A DNA stretch of 64,000 bases from Acetomicrobium flavidum (lineage in GTDB: Bacteria; Synergistota; Synergistia; Synergistales; Acetomicrobiaceae), in NCBI RefSeq assembly GCF_900129645.1, contig NZ_FSQZ01000001.1:372001-436000 (forward strand), in the 5' to 3' direction. Each line of letters opens with the position of its first letter. Position 1 is the first letter of the stretch. A model generated the notes under the pieces. The model did no database searches. It was not told the origin of the DNA and saw only the letters and a list, made by a program, of their open reading frames with translations. A program made the position numbers and the translations under genes. Shown in pieces: positions 42,518-52,900 of the stretch.

Positions 42518-43807
42518 TCAATCAGCTTCCTCGTCCTTGCCCTCTGTCGCTTCCGGAATTCTGGTGAACTTGAGCCTTTTCACCCTATGCTGGTCAACCT
42601 CCAGGACCTCGATATTCCATTCGCCATACACGAACGATTCCCTGGGCACCGGAAACCTTCCGAAGTGGCTCAGGACAAATCCGGCCACGCTATCGGCATC
42701 CTCGCATTCGAAGGGATAATCCAGGTATTCGCTCAGGTCTTCGAGGTTTACCAGGCCATCGACCACGTACACTCCCTCGGACTCCTTGTATATGGGTGGT
42801 ACCTCTGTGTCATATTCGTCCTGTATTTCGCCAACGATTTCCTCTAGCAAATCTTCCATGGTGATCAACCCTGCAGTTCCTCCATACTCATCGACAAGAA
42901 TGGCCATGTGCACACGCTTTGCTCTCATTATGTCAAAGAGATCGCTTATCTTGATGCTTTCGGGAACAAAAAGGGCCTCTCTAATATATTTGGCTATCGG
43001 ATCATCAAATCTGCCGTTATACAGAGGGAGGATGATGTCCTTAACGTAAAGGATGCCCTTTATGTGATCTATGTCCCCCTCATATACCGGCACCCTCGAA
43101 TGGCCGTACTGTCGAAAGACCTCTATGGACTCTCCCAGGGTGGTCGTGTTGGGGATGGCAACCATATCCATCCTTGGCACCATTACCTGATAGGCCCTGG
43201 TATCCTCGAAGGATATGACCCCCTTTATCATGCGCCTCTCGTCATCCTCTATTGCCCCTGAGGCCTCTCCTATCTTTAGCATCTCCTCGATGTCTTCTCT
43301 GGTTATGAAGGCTCGCTGCAGCGAAATATCCAAGTGGATCATCTTCCCCAAAACCTTGATCACAAATGTCACTACCCAAACCAAGGGGGAAAGCACCAGC
43401 CACACGAATCTCAAGAAAGGCAAAAGCAGCAAAATCATTCTTTCGGCATGCGATATGGCAAGCGTCTTTGGCAATATCTCGCCAAATATCAAGATCAAAA
43501 AGGTCATCAATATTATGGCCAAGGGTAACCCCTTGTCTCCAAAGAGGGATACGGCTATGGACGTCGCCATGGCGCTGGCTGCGATGTTCACCAAGTTGTT
43601 GCCTATCAATGTGACAGTCAAAGCCCTGTGTATATCCTCAATTGCCCAAGATATAGCTTTGCTCTTGCTTGGTGGCTTTCGTTCCTTTATAGCAAGCAGC
43701 TTGCCTCTTCCGGTAGCCGTTATCGAGGTCTCCGAAGCGGAAAATACTCCAGACAATATCAAACAGAGAATCAACAAATAGATACTATTAGGTAGGTCGG
43801 TATCCAC
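42518..43807 (-). CDS. CNNM/CorC family transporter-like protein with CBS domains
   Basis: 429 aa. An N-terminal DUF21 (CNNM) domain with about four membrane segments (1-180) is followed by a CBS pair (about 200-320, with RVPVYEGDIDHIKGILYVKD) and a C-terminal CorC_HlyC domain (about 335-420). Relatives take part in magnesium or cobalt efflux, and some were called hemolysins. GTG start at 43807, with a weak ribosome site, 1 nt after ybeY ends. The ybeY-corC pairing is widely conserved. Confidence 0.9.
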   Translation of the reverse strand: MDTDLPNSIYLLILCLILSGVFSASETSITATGRGKLLAIKERKPPSKSKAISWAIEDIHRALTVTLIGNNLVNIAASAMATSIAVSLFGDKGLPLAIILMTFLILIFGEILPKTLAISHAERMILLLLPFLRFVWLVLSPLVWVVTFVIKVLGKMIHLDISLQRAFITREDIEEMLKIGEASGAIEDDERRMIKGVISFEDTRAYQVMVPRMDMVAIPNTTTLGESIEVFRQYGHSRVPVYEGDIDHIKGILYVKDIILPLYNGRFDDPIAKYIREALFVPESIKISDLFDIMRAKRVHMAILVDEYGGTAGLITMEDLLEEIVGEIQDEYDTEVPPIYKESEGVYVVDGLVNLEDLSEYLDYPFECEDADSVAGFVLSHFGRFPVPRESFVYGEWNIEVLEVDQHRVKRLKFTRIPEATEGKDEEAD

Positions 43808-43808
43808 C

Positions 43809-44318
43809 TTAAATATCGCCCTCCCCTTTTGACAAGTATTCGGCCTGTTTTCTCCACATCACTGCTTCCTCTTCTGGAGTAGCGTGATCATATCCAAGCA
43901 AATGAAGCAGTCCGTGAACGTAGATCAGCATCAACTCATCCTCAGGTCTTTTGCCAAATTTTTCGGCAAACTCGGCAACTACATTGGGACAAATGACGAT
44001 ATCGCCCAAGGCTATCTCGCCCCAATCGGACGAAGGCACGACAAACCTTCCATTTTCCCCCTCCCAGAGAGGAAAGGACAAAACGTCCGTGGGTTCGTCG
44101 GTGTCGCGATACTCCCTGTTAAGCTCTCTTATCTCATCGGGCCCAACAAATGTCAGGGAAACCTCTATAGATTTTATGTCATTTTCCCCGTTTACCAATT
44201 CGTTCAATTCCTTGTTGATTATCTTATGTGCCAAATCCCTTAACTCCTCCAGGGGACAGGGTTTTCCCATGGCAAGCTCCACTTGCTCTTCACCGCTAAC
44301 GTCTAAGCTTATCTCCAA
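43809..44318 (-). CDS. ybeY: Endoribonuclease YbeY
   Basis: A 169-aa zinc endoribonuclease for 16S rRNA 3' processing and ribosome quality control. The metal-binding HGLLHLLGYDH is near residues 131-141, and VLSFPL near 80. The start is TTG at 44318, with GGGAG about 10 nt upstream. Order phoH-pgpH-ybeY is typical. Confidence 0.94.
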   Translation of the reverse strand: MEISLDVSGEEQVELAMGKPCPLEELRDLAHKIINKELNELVNGENDIKSIEVSLTFVGPDEIRELNREYRDTDEPTDVLSFPLWEGENGRFVVPSSDWGEIALGDIVICPNVVAEFAEKFGKRPEDELMLIYVHGLLHLLGYDHATPEEEAVMWRKQAEYLSKGEGDI

Positions 44319-44339
44319 AGTCTAATTTCTCCCTCCCAA

Positions 44340-46364
44340 TCATTTCTTGTCTCTTACCCATCGCGTATGATACATGGACATCAATGTCGTGACAAATGCT
44401 TGCCGAATAGCGCTCAAGTCCTTCATGGTCAGGTTGACCTCATCAAGCTGTCCTTCCTGTTTTTTTACCTCTATGACCTGTTTTACGGCATCGTCAAGGG
44501 TCGTTATATCCAACACCGATGGGCCCAATGCCCGCACAGCTGCTTCCACGGAATCGGCGAGCATTAGCAAGGCCGTTTCCTTGGAACGAGGCTTAGGCCC
44601 GGGATAACAATATTGATCCTTATCGCCGTTTCTTCTTGCCTTATTGTAGAAGTAAGACAAGCATGTAGTTCCATGATGTTCGGCAATGAAATCTATCATG
44701 GCGCTCGGAAGTCCGTATTCCTTAGCTAAGTTTATTCCCTCCTGGACATGAGACAATATAATTAAAGCCGATAACGACGGAGAAAGCGTATCATGTACGT
44801 TTTCTCCCTCTATCTGGTTTTCTATGAAGTACTGCGGCCTTTTTAATTTGCCGATATCATGATAGTATGCACCGCCTCGTACAAGCAGCGCATTGGCGCG
44901 GATCTGTTCGGCAGCTGCCTCCGCCAAAGTGCTGACCATCATGGAATGATGATACGTACCTGGAGCTTCAACCTGCAACCTCTTCAGTAACGCATTGCTA
45001 GGGTGAGTTAGTTCCATCAGCCTTATGGGTGACACCACATCGAAGACCCTCTCGATCAACGGCAGGAGCAATATAAAGATACCGCCAAGGCAAAACAGCA
45101 AAAGCAGGACGAATAACATATCACGAAGGAGTGGCACATGGTAAAAGACCCCACTGAAGGCATACCACAAGGCTACAGCAACAAATCCCACAAGCTCGAT
45201 CTTCAAAAATGCCTTACCTTGCGTGGTTGGCCTTTCTTTAAAGACAGCATGGGCCAGGACCGTTATCAAAACTGCCAAGAACATGGAATAAAGATAGGCG
45301 AAGGAATTTGAAGAGCTTATCATGACGCCCAGAAGCCCGCCGCTTAAGCCCAAATAAAAGGCGCTTATGTAAGGCATAGTGAGGTAACCCCACCCCACTA
45401 TCGGCAAGGTACCTATCCCGCTATACAGCGCATTTACCCTGGCGACGCCAAACTGCATAACCCAACCAAGGATAAGCAAAGTAGCGAAATAGGTCATCCT
45501 TATGGTTGAGGTCTGCCTCCACTCCTGCAGGTCGGTATATCGATGCAAAAAGGACCAAAGAAAGACCATGAGAAGGACCATGGCAAGCTGCATATTGGGA
45601 AATCGGCTTTCCGGATACCCTTGCAACCGTAAAAGGTTAGCAATTCCGGGGGTGATGAGCTCTCCTTTTTTTACCAGTAGCGTGCCCGGCTTCAGGACTT
45701 TTTCTACCAGCTCTACGCTCGACTTATAAAATTCCCTGACTAAAGCTGTCGTCTCGCTGTCGGTCTCAACTACAAAGGTAAAAAGATAGCTAAGTATCTG
45801 ATATGCAATATTTTTGTCGGCAATGGGCAAATTCGCATTTGCAAGATACTTCCATAGATCTCCTCTTAAGTCAGTGGAGCTGCTGCTATAGTTATCCAAA
45901 CTTAGCATCTGCAACCCTATGTTTCGCGTGACATCTAAAATACGACCTCTCTTGGAAGAAGGAAGGGCCTTTAAGATGTTGACTAAACCTTCAGGCAAGT
46001 AGGACCAGGAGGATGGGTTATCTATATCCTCAAGCACGGCCCTGACAATGGGAACCAAAGAGAAATCAATGACCTTTACGCCCAATACCCTTGATGCCAA
46101 ATTTTCCTTGAGCTGTCTGGTCGTATCTTCGTCTAGATAAGTAATCTCCGATAAGACATAATAATCTCTTGGGGATGGAAGGCCGACCTTGAAACCTTTG
46201 TCGGCTACATCCAATCTCCATCCCCAAAAGAACAACCCTCCTGCAAGGGCCAAAATGAAGAGCCGCAGCAACCACTCTAAGCGTAACGAACTTCCGGATA
46301 AGGCTACTGCAACGTTCTTAGGGTAGCCTCTGGTCGTTCCCTTTCTTTTTTTCATAAATTTCAT
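44340..46364 (-). CDS. pgpH: 7TM-HD domain cyclic-di-AMP phosphodiesterase, PgpH type
   Basis: 674 aa: an N-terminal membrane helix (about 30-50), an extracytoplasmic 7TMR-HDED domain (about 60-260), a bundle of about seven membrane helices (265-455) and a C-terminal HD domain with HHSMMVSTLAEAAAEQ and YYHDIGKLKRP. Homologues degrade c-di-AMP, which fits the cdaA gene 15 kb away. The start is near 46364 (ATG AAA TTT) or 9 nt earlier at a TTG. It overlaps the phoH end by about 47 nt. Confidence 0.9.
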   Translation of the reverse strand: MKFMKKRKGTTRGYPKNVAVALSGSSLRLEWLLRLFILALAGGLFFWGWRLDVADKGFKVGLPSPRDYYVLSEITYLDEDTTRQLKENLASRVLGVKVIDFSLVPIVRAVLEDIDNPSSWSYLPEGLVNILKALPSSKRGRILDVTRNIGLQMLSLDNYSSSSTDLRGDLWKYLANANLPIADKNIAYQILSYLFTFVVETDSETTALVREFYKSSVELVEKVLKPGTLLVKKGELITPGIANLLRLQGYPESRFPNMQLAMVLLMVFLWSFLHRYTDLQEWRQTSTIRMTYFATLLILGWVMQFGVARVNALYSGIGTLPIVGWGYLTMPYISAFYLGLSGGLLGVMISSSNSFAYLYSMFLAVLITVLAHAVFKERPTTQGKAFLKIELVGFVAVALWYAFSGVFYHVPLLRDMLFVLLLLFCLGGIFILLLPLIERVFDVVSPIRLMELTHPSNALLKRLQVEAPGTYHHSMMVSTLAEAAAEQIRANALLVRGGAYYHDIGKLKRPQYFIENQIEGENVHDTLSPSLSALIILSHVQEGINLAKEYGLPSAMIDFIAEHHGTTCLSYFYNKARRNGDKDQYCYPGPKPRSKETALLMLADSVEAAVRALGPSVLDITTLDDAVKQVIEVKKQEGQLDEVNLTMKDLSAIRQAFVTTLMSMYHTRWVRDKK

Positions 46365-47370
46365 ACGCCTCAACTATCCTCTGTACCATTTCGTGACGCA
46401 CCACATCATAGTTAGTCAATCGCACAAACTCGATACCCGGAATGCCATCCAAAACGTCTTGAACTACCTTGAGGCCCGACTCCTTTCCAGGAGGCAAATC
46501 TATCTGCGTGATATCGCCCGTTACCACTACCTTTGAACCAAATCCCATTCTCGTGAGGAACATCTTCATCTGCTCTGGCGTGGTGTTTTGAGCCTCGTCC
46601 AATATAATGAAGCTGTCGTTCAAAGTCCTTCCCCGCATGTAGGCCAATGGGGCCAATTCTATAACGTTCTTTTCAAGATACTTCATGAACCTCTCGGGAG
46701 ACAGCAGATCGAAGAAGGCGTCATAAAGCGGCCTCAAATACGGTTCCACCTTCTCCTTGACATCGCCGGGCAAAAATCCCAAGCGTTCGCCAGCCTCTAC
46801 GACGGGCCGCACCAAAACTATCCTGCTTATGGCCGATGCCTTAAGGGCGGCGACCGCCATGGCGACAGCAAGATAGGTCTTGCCCGTTCCTGCCGGACCT
46901 ATGACAAAAATTACATCGTTACGTTTTATCGCTTCGATATATTTTTTTTGCCCTGCCGTTCGAGGCCTCACCGGCTTTCCCCTTGAGGTGATGTATATGA
47001 CCTCTTCGTAAAGCGATAGCAGGTCCACTTTGCCGGCCTCGGTAAGCACGTTCATGCCGTACTTAACTTCTGCAGGCGTTAGCCTGTATCCCTTCTCGGC
47101 AACTTCAGCCAGCTGTCCCAAAAATTTGGCAACAAGCTTAACGACTTCGACGTCAGGGCCATGAACCTGTATTTCGTCACCCCTCACGATTATGCGTACG
47201 GGAAACCTCTCCTCAACGGCCCGAATGTTCTCGTCCTTTTGGCCCAATATCTTTTCGAGAACCTTTTCGTCAGCTACAATGAGAATTTCAGGCGACGATC
47301 CATCTTTTTTTATAACATCACTGTTGGAATCAAACGGTTCTACCAAGGGCGAGAAAATCCCCTCCTCCAC
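46318..47370 (-). CDS. phoH: PhoH family ATPase
   Basis: A 350-aa protein. An N-terminal KH-like region (about 30-115) is followed by the P-loop ATPase domain with Walker A GPAGTGKTYLAVAMA near 158-172, ILDEAQNTTPEQMKMFLTR and TGDITQIDLP. PhoH proteins are linked to RNA metabolism and often lie beside ybeY, as here. Start uncertain within the first 20 residues. Gap to the NifU-like gene is 3 nt. Confidence 0.92.
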   Translation of the reverse strand: MEEGIFSPLVEPFDSNSDVIKKDGSSPEILIVADEKVLEKILGQKDENIRAVEERFPVRIIVRGDEIQVHGPDVEVVKLVAKFLGQLAEVAEKGYRLTPAEVKYGMNVLTEAGKVDLLSLYEEVIYITSRGKPVRPRTAGQKKYIEAIKRNDVIFVIGPAGTGKTYLAVAMAVAALKASAISRIVLVRPVVEAGERLGFLPGDVKEKVEPYLRPLYDAFFDLLSPERFMKYLEKNVIELAPLAYMRGRTLNDSFIILDEAQNTTPEQMKMFLTRMGFGSKVVVTGDITQIDLPPGKESGLKVVQDVLDGIPGIEFVRLTNYDVVRHEMVQRIVEAYEIYEKKKGNDQRLP

Positions 47371-47373
47371 ATG

Positions 47374-47622
47374 TCATTGAACGCTCTCAACGGACTTTAC
47401 TGCATTGGGAAGGCGCTCCTTTAAGACGCTTTCCACTTGGAATCGCAACGTCTCCCTGGCGAACGGACATCCACCGCAAGCGCCGGTCAGGCGTACAAAT
47501 ACCTTTTTTTCCGCCTCATCGTAACTTACCAATTCTATATCTCCACCGTGAGACATGAGCGCTGGTCTGATGTCGCTTTCAATTACTTCGGAAATATTTT
47601 TCTGTGCCTCTGTCATGTTCAT
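47374..47622 (-). CDS. NifU C-terminal domain (Nfu-like) iron-sulfur scaffold
   Basis: 82 aa, containing only the Nfu domain. IRPALMSHGGDIELVSYD and the cluster-binding CxxC in GACGGCPFA are near residues 18-55. Such proteins carry and deliver [4Fe-4S] clusters, useful for the many iron-sulfur enzymes encoded here. It starts 21 nt after the carboxylase-like gene. Confidence 0.9.
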   Translation of the reverse strand: MNMTEAQKNISEVIESDIRPALMSHGGDIELVSYDEAEKKVFVRLTGACGGCPFARETLRFQVESVLKERLPNAVKSVESVQ

Positions 47623-47643
47623 TACCTCCTTGAGTTGTCACAG

Positions 47644-49095
47644 CTATACTGGATAGGCCACCCCTTCGATGGGTTCCTCAAAGCCAACGTCCCTCTTAAG
47701 CGTCCTGGCAAACTTTTTGATCAGAAAGTCTTTAGCTACATTTGGAAACAAAGCATAGCTTAATACATCCTCCGGTTGCAGTATCCAGGGTTCTATGGCC
47801 TTGCGGGCTTCCTCCAATCCCGGAGGCAGTATCTCCCCTGGCCTGCATTCGATGGGCTTTTCGTCTCCTATGACCCTTTTGGCCACCTCCGGATCAACGG
47901 GTGCAGGCGGCCTTCCATAATATCCCAGAAAGTACATCTTCACCTCGTTGGGCACTATGTGCCACCTCTTGCCAACTAAGACGTTCAGCGTAGCCTGCGT
48001 GCCAACTATCTGACTTGTCGGGGTCACCAAGGGAGGATAGCCCATCTCGCGTCGAACTTGAGGTACCTCCTTCAACACCAAATCAAGCTTATCCAAGGCA
48101 TTTTGCTCCTTCAACTGGCTTACCAGGTTCGAGTACATGCCTCCCGGTATCTGATATATCAATACGTTTATGTCTACCCCCGTAAGGCCAACGACCAGAT
48201 CCTTATATTTGTTTCGTATTTCCTTAAAGTAATTCGCGATTGGAACCAGTTCTTGCAGCTCTATCTCCGTATCGTATATGGAGTCCTTCAGTGCTGCGAC
48301 TAAAGATTCCGTAGGCGGTTGGCTCGTGCCCATGGCAAAGGGAGATATCGCGCAATCAATGATGTCGGCCCCAGCCAAGACAGCAGCTAAATAAGCCATT
48401 GACCCCATGCCGCTGGTGTAGTGCGTATGCACCTGCAACGGCAGATCGCACCTATCCTTGATCGCCCTGACCAGTCGATAGGCAGCAACAGGAGAAAGCA
48501 GGCCAGCCATATCCTTTATACATATCGAATCGGCACCCATGTCCTTCATCTTCAACGCCAACTCGACGAAGGATTCTAAGGTATGCACCGGCGATATGGT
48601 GTAACATATCGAAAGCTGCAGGTGGGCTCCTTCTTTCTTGACCTGATCGGCAGCTACTTCCATATTCCTCAAATCGTTCAGAGCATCGAATATGCGGATG
48701 ATATCTAGACCGTTGCCCACAGCCCTTTTGACAAATTCTCTCACTACGTCATCAGGGTAGTGTTTATAACCTACCAAATTTTGGCCACGAAGCAACATCT
48801 GAAGCTTTGTCTTCTTGACAACTCTTCTTAACGCCCTTAGGCGCTCCCAGGGATCCTCCTCCAAGAACCGCATGGCCGCATCAAAGGTAGCACCACCCCA
48901 CATCTCGAGGGAGTAGTAGCCGACTTCATCCATCTTGGCGGCTATGTCCAGCATATCTTCGGTACGCATCCTGGTAGCCATGAGGGACTGGTGCGCATCT
49001 CGCAGTACAGTTTCAGTGATCAATACTTTTTTCTTCTGCCCCGTCTCGCTCTTAATCCCCTTAGCAAATATGTCAAAATCGTGAACGTCGCTCAT
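47644..49095 (-). CDS. Carboxyltransferase subunit (pyruvate carboxylase B / oxaloacetate decarboxylase alpha-like)
   Basis: 483 aa. The HMGL-like TIM barrel has TVLRDAHQSLMATR near residue 25 and the putative carboxylated lysine in CIKDMAG near 180, then the metal-binding HTHYTSGMG near 205. The PycB-type conserved C-terminal domain follows (about 300-480). No biotinyl domain (no AMKM motif) is present, so the shape is that of the transcarboxylase 5S subunit. A separate biotin carrier protein would be needed. ATG at 49095 has AAGGAGG 11 nt upstream; upstream residues to 49206 overlap mazG and are not family-like. Confidence 0.88.
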   Translation of the reverse strand: MSDVHDFDIFAKGIKSETGQKKKVLITETVLRDAHQSLMATRMRTEDMLDIAAKMDEVGYYSLEMWGGATFDAAMRFLEEDPWERLRALRRVVKKTKLQMLLRGQNLVGYKHYPDDVVREFVKRAVGNGLDIIRIFDALNDLRNMEVAADQVKKEGAHLQLSICYTISPVHTLESFVELALKMKDMGADSICIKDMAGLLSPVAAYRLVRAIKDRCDLPLQVHTHYTSGMGSMAYLAAVLAGADIIDCAISPFAMGTSQPPTESLVAALKDSIYDTEIELQELVPIANYFKEIRNKYKDLVVGLTGVDINVLIYQIPGGMYSNLVSQLKEQNALDKLDLVLKEVPQVRREMGYPPLVTPTSQIVGTQATLNVLVGKRWHIVPNEVKMYFLGYYGRPPAPVDPEVAKRVIGDEKPIECRPGEILPPGLEEARKAIEPWILQPEDVLSYALFPNVAKDFLIKKFARTLKRDVGFEEPIEGVAYPV

Positions 49096-49102
49096 TTTAA
49101 AT

Positions 49103-49924
49103 TTAACCTCCTTGCGATCCTCTGAGCCTCTCTTTGGCCTCTTGCCAAAGCTCCTCCAGTTCGTCGAGCGTATATTCGCTCCAGCCCCGTCCGCTTTTCT
49201 CGACATTCTCCTCTATGATGCGAAATCTCCTTGAGAATTTTTCGTTAGCCTTATTCAGTGCCTCTTCTGGATTTACGCCTATATGCCTAGACAAGTTAAC
49301 CACCGCGAAAAGGAGATCTCCCATTTCTTCTTCTATCTCGTCCGTAAGCCCGACTTCTATGGCACGGCGAAGCTCGTCCATCTCCTCCCTTATTTTATCC
49401 CATAAAGGGGTAAGGTCTCCAGCCTGCCAATCGAAGCCGGCCTTTGCTGCCCTCTCCTGGATGGAGAAGGCCTTGAGCAACGCCGGCATGGAACGAGGAA
49501 CGCCGGTCAATCTGGATCGCACTTCATTCTTGCTCTGTCGCTCTTGCAATTTTATCATATCCCAGTTCCGCCTGACCTCTTCGCTGTCATGGACCGTAAG
49601 ATCACCAAAGACATGAGGGTGTCTTCGCCTTAATTTATCGCACAATGCATCTATCACATCCGTTATATCAAACCAATGATTTTCCGATGCAATTTGAGCG
49701 ACGAAGACGATCTGCAAAAGCAGGTCGCCGCATTCCTCGCATATATTTCCCCTATCCTTCGAGTCTATCGCATCAATCAACTCATAGGCCTCTTCAAGCA
49801 CGTATTCCTTAAGAGATTCCAAGGACTGTTTTCTGTCCCAGGGACAACCTCCGGGAGCTCGCAATTTCGCCATTATCTCAACGAGCTCCACGAAGCTTTC
49901 CCCTATATCGCGTCTCGATCCCAT
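49103..49924 (-). CDS. mazG: Nucleoside triphosphate pyrophosphohydrolase MazG
   Basis: A 273-aa protein with two tandem MazG domains (about 10-115 and 155-260). The first has GGCPWDRKQSLESLKEYVLE then EEAYELIDAI, and the second EIEEEMGDLLFAVVNLSRH. It hydrolyses non-canonical or excess NTPs. It overlaps the mfd 3' end by 22 nt. Confidence 0.93.
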   Translation of the reverse strand: MGSRRDIGESFVELVEIMAKLRAPGGCPWDRKQSLESLKEYVLEEAYELIDAIDSKDRGNICEECGDLLLQIVFVAQIASENHWFDITDVIDALCDKLRRRHPHVFGDLTVHDSEEVRRNWDMIKLQERQSKNEVRSRLTGVPRSMPALLKAFSIQERAAKAGFDWQAGDLTPLWDKIREEMDELRRAIEVGLTDEIEEEMGDLLFAVVNLSRHIGVNPEEALNKANEKFSRRFRIIEENVEKSGRGWSEYTLDELEELWQEAKERLRGSQGG

Positions 49925-52900
49925 TCCTCGACCATCTCCCTACCCGACTTAAAGGCTGATGTCATGTATTTGACCAGTACCTTCAGGCCAACGATGCCGC
50001 CCGGCCCAACGGCACGATCACCTCTGGTCATCCAACCCGGTTTGCCGCCCACAAGGCTAAGCAATCCCTTATCTTTTCCTCGTAAGACGATTTCGTTTGC
50101 ATCTACCGTCATCTCTTCAACGCCGAAGTGAGGCAACCCCGCCTTTAACCTTGTCACGTTCAACAAGGATTTCATCTCCTCCGGCAGTGGTCCAAACCTG
50201 TCGGCCAACTCTTTTTCCATTTCGTCAATATCCTTAATGCTTAAATCTCTAAGCAATCTCCTATAAAGCGCCATTCGAAGCGAATCCTGGGGAATGTAGT
50301 CCTCCGGAATGCTTAACGGCACCTTTATGTCCATCGAAAGGCCTTGAATATCTTCCCCTTTTAGCTTTCTCATAGCATTTTCTATCAACTTGTAATAAAG
50401 TTGAAATCCGACCTTTTCCGTCTGACCGTGTTGCTCTACGCCAAGTAAATTGCCTCCGCCCCTGATCTCCAGGTCCCTCAGCGCCAACCTGTAACCCGCT
50501 CCCAATTGATTGCACTCCGCTATGGCCTCAAGCCTCTGCATGGCCTCCTTAGTTAGAGATTTATCTGCCGGGTACAGCATATAGGCAAAGGCCTGCCTAT
50601 TTCTTCTCCCAACTCTGCCGCGAAGCTGGTGCAATTGAGATAACCCGAACATGTGGGCGTTGTCTACAATTAAGGTATTGGCCTTAGCGATGTCCAAGCC
50701 GCTTTCTATGATTGTCGTACAGACAAGTACGTTGATTTCACCGCTTAAAAACTTCAACATTGCATTTTCCAATTCGCCCTTTGGAAGCTGCCCGTGAGCT
50801 ATGCCCACCTTGGCCTCTGGAACAAGCATCTGCAGCCTTTTGGCCCTCTTTTCTATGCCCCTTATGCGGTCGTGAACAAAAAAGACCCGACCATCGCGGG
50901 ATATCTCCTTCAGGATTGCCTCTCTAACCAGATCATCCCTCCATGGTCCTACCACGGTAATCACGGGTTGTCTATCTTTGGGTGGAGTGCTCAGGAGGGA
51001 TATGTCCCTTATGCCGGACAATGCCATATAAAGCGTCCTGGGAATAGGGGTGGCCGATATGGATAATACATCGACTTCAGTTCGAAGCTTTTTTAACAAT
51101 TCCTTTTGCCTGACGCCGAACCTGTGTTCCTCATCGATTATGACCAGACCCAGATCCTTAAATCGCACGTCACCCTGCAGTAAGCGATGAGTACCGATCA
51201 GTATGTCCACACGTCCTTCTGCCGTTTCCTTCAGTATACTTTGCTGCTTCGCCTTCGTCTCAAAACGAGACAGCTGTTCAATCCTTATTGGCATATCGCC
51301 TATCCTTGAGACGAAGCTCTCGTAATGCTGTTCTGAAAGCAACGTCGTAGGGACCAAGACTGCCACCTGTTTCCCACCCTCCACCGCCTTTATGGCAGCT
51401 CGCATGGCTACCTCAGTCTTTCCAAACCCCACATCTCCTACCAATATCCTGTCCATGGGGACAGGCTTTTCCATGTCGTTTTTTATCTCCTCTATGGCCT
51501 TTAGCTGATCCGCGGTCTCGTGATAGGGAAAGGTGACTTCAAAGTGTTTTGACATTTCACCGTCTTTGGGAAAGACAAATCCCTTCTTCAGTTCCCTTGA
51601 CGCGTATAAAGAGATCAAGTCTTGGGCGACCTTATGGGCCGCATCTCTGGCTTTCTGAAGATTTCTCTTCCAGGATTGCCTGTCAAGGCGATCCAGCTGA
51701 GGCTCCACACCATAGATGCCCTCATAGGGCGTTATCTTGTAAAGTTGGTAAGCAGGTACCAGAAGCCGCTTCTGGCCACCATACTCCAAGACCAGATATT
51801 CCGAACCATTTATGTAATTTGTGCCTCTAAAAATGGCAACGCCGTAATCCTCATGCACGACATATTGGCCGACTTCCAGGCTGTCCTGCCAGTCTGACGG
51901 CGGCTTACGGTAGCTTTGATCCATCATGATGGGTTGCTCTATGCCCATGATGGCGGATTGCGACAGGGCGACATATTTGCGCCTCAAATCCACAAACCCT
52001 GCGCTTATCATCCGAGGCGTCAAGTTTATGCCCCTTTGGGCAGCCCACTCTTCCAAGTATCTCGCTTCTGCATACAGAGAAATTTCATAACCTTCGGATT
52101 GCCATTTGTTCAAGTAGGCATTGGCATTTTCCAATTGCCCTTTAAAGTAGGGTTCTCTTAGTATATCGAAACGATATGTAGCGCCCTCAAGCGAAGAAGA
52201 AATTCTCAAGTGAGGTAACGTGGCAATCACCCTGTAGACTTCTTGCCAGTCTGGTATGAGAGGTAAAGAACGGTCATCGTCACACAGGCGCCTCCAAAGC
52301 CATGAGTATATATCAGCCTGTGCTTCTACATCCTTTGGTTCGAAGAGAAGAACTCTGCAATTGCTGGGAAGCAGCTTGATGGGGAAGGCTACCCTGTTTC
52401 CGGAAATGCGATGTATCTCTATTTGTCCATGATGGGCTATGCTCTTTTGAGTCTCACTATCGAAGGCTCGGATGCTTATTACTTCGTCATCGAAGAATTC
52501 CACCCTAATGGGATACCTGTAAACGGGATCGAAGAGATCCACGAGGCTTCCCCTGATCGAAAGCTGTCCCGGGCTCCAGACGAGGTCTACCGGCTCATAA
52601 CCGCTAGCCTGTAACCACCGTGCCAGGTTGTCTCTTCCAATAACTTCTCCAGCTACTATGGTAAAACTATCATCTACAAAGGAAAGAGGCGTCACGAGAG
52701 AGCCGGGGGTCGAAACCAAGACCTTCTTGCCATCCTCATGACGCCATTTTTCGAACAATTCTCCCCTATTGACCCACAGGGCAGATTGACCTGCCTTATC
52801 CGCAGTTAAGGGCAACTCTGGCAAATATATGATGTCGTCTTCTTTGAACAATGCTTTCCAGTCGGAGTAAAAATCCAGCGCCTGAGTGCTATCCGAAAAA

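Noticed and set aside
43215-43781. 188-codon plus-strand frame inside the CorC-like gene
   Set aside because: Antisense to a clearly recognised gene, with composition expected of a shadow frame.
49096-49206. Longer N-terminus for the carboxyltransferase subunit
   Set aside because: The extra 37 residues overlap the mazG end in another frame and are not family-like; ATG 49095 has AAGGAGG.
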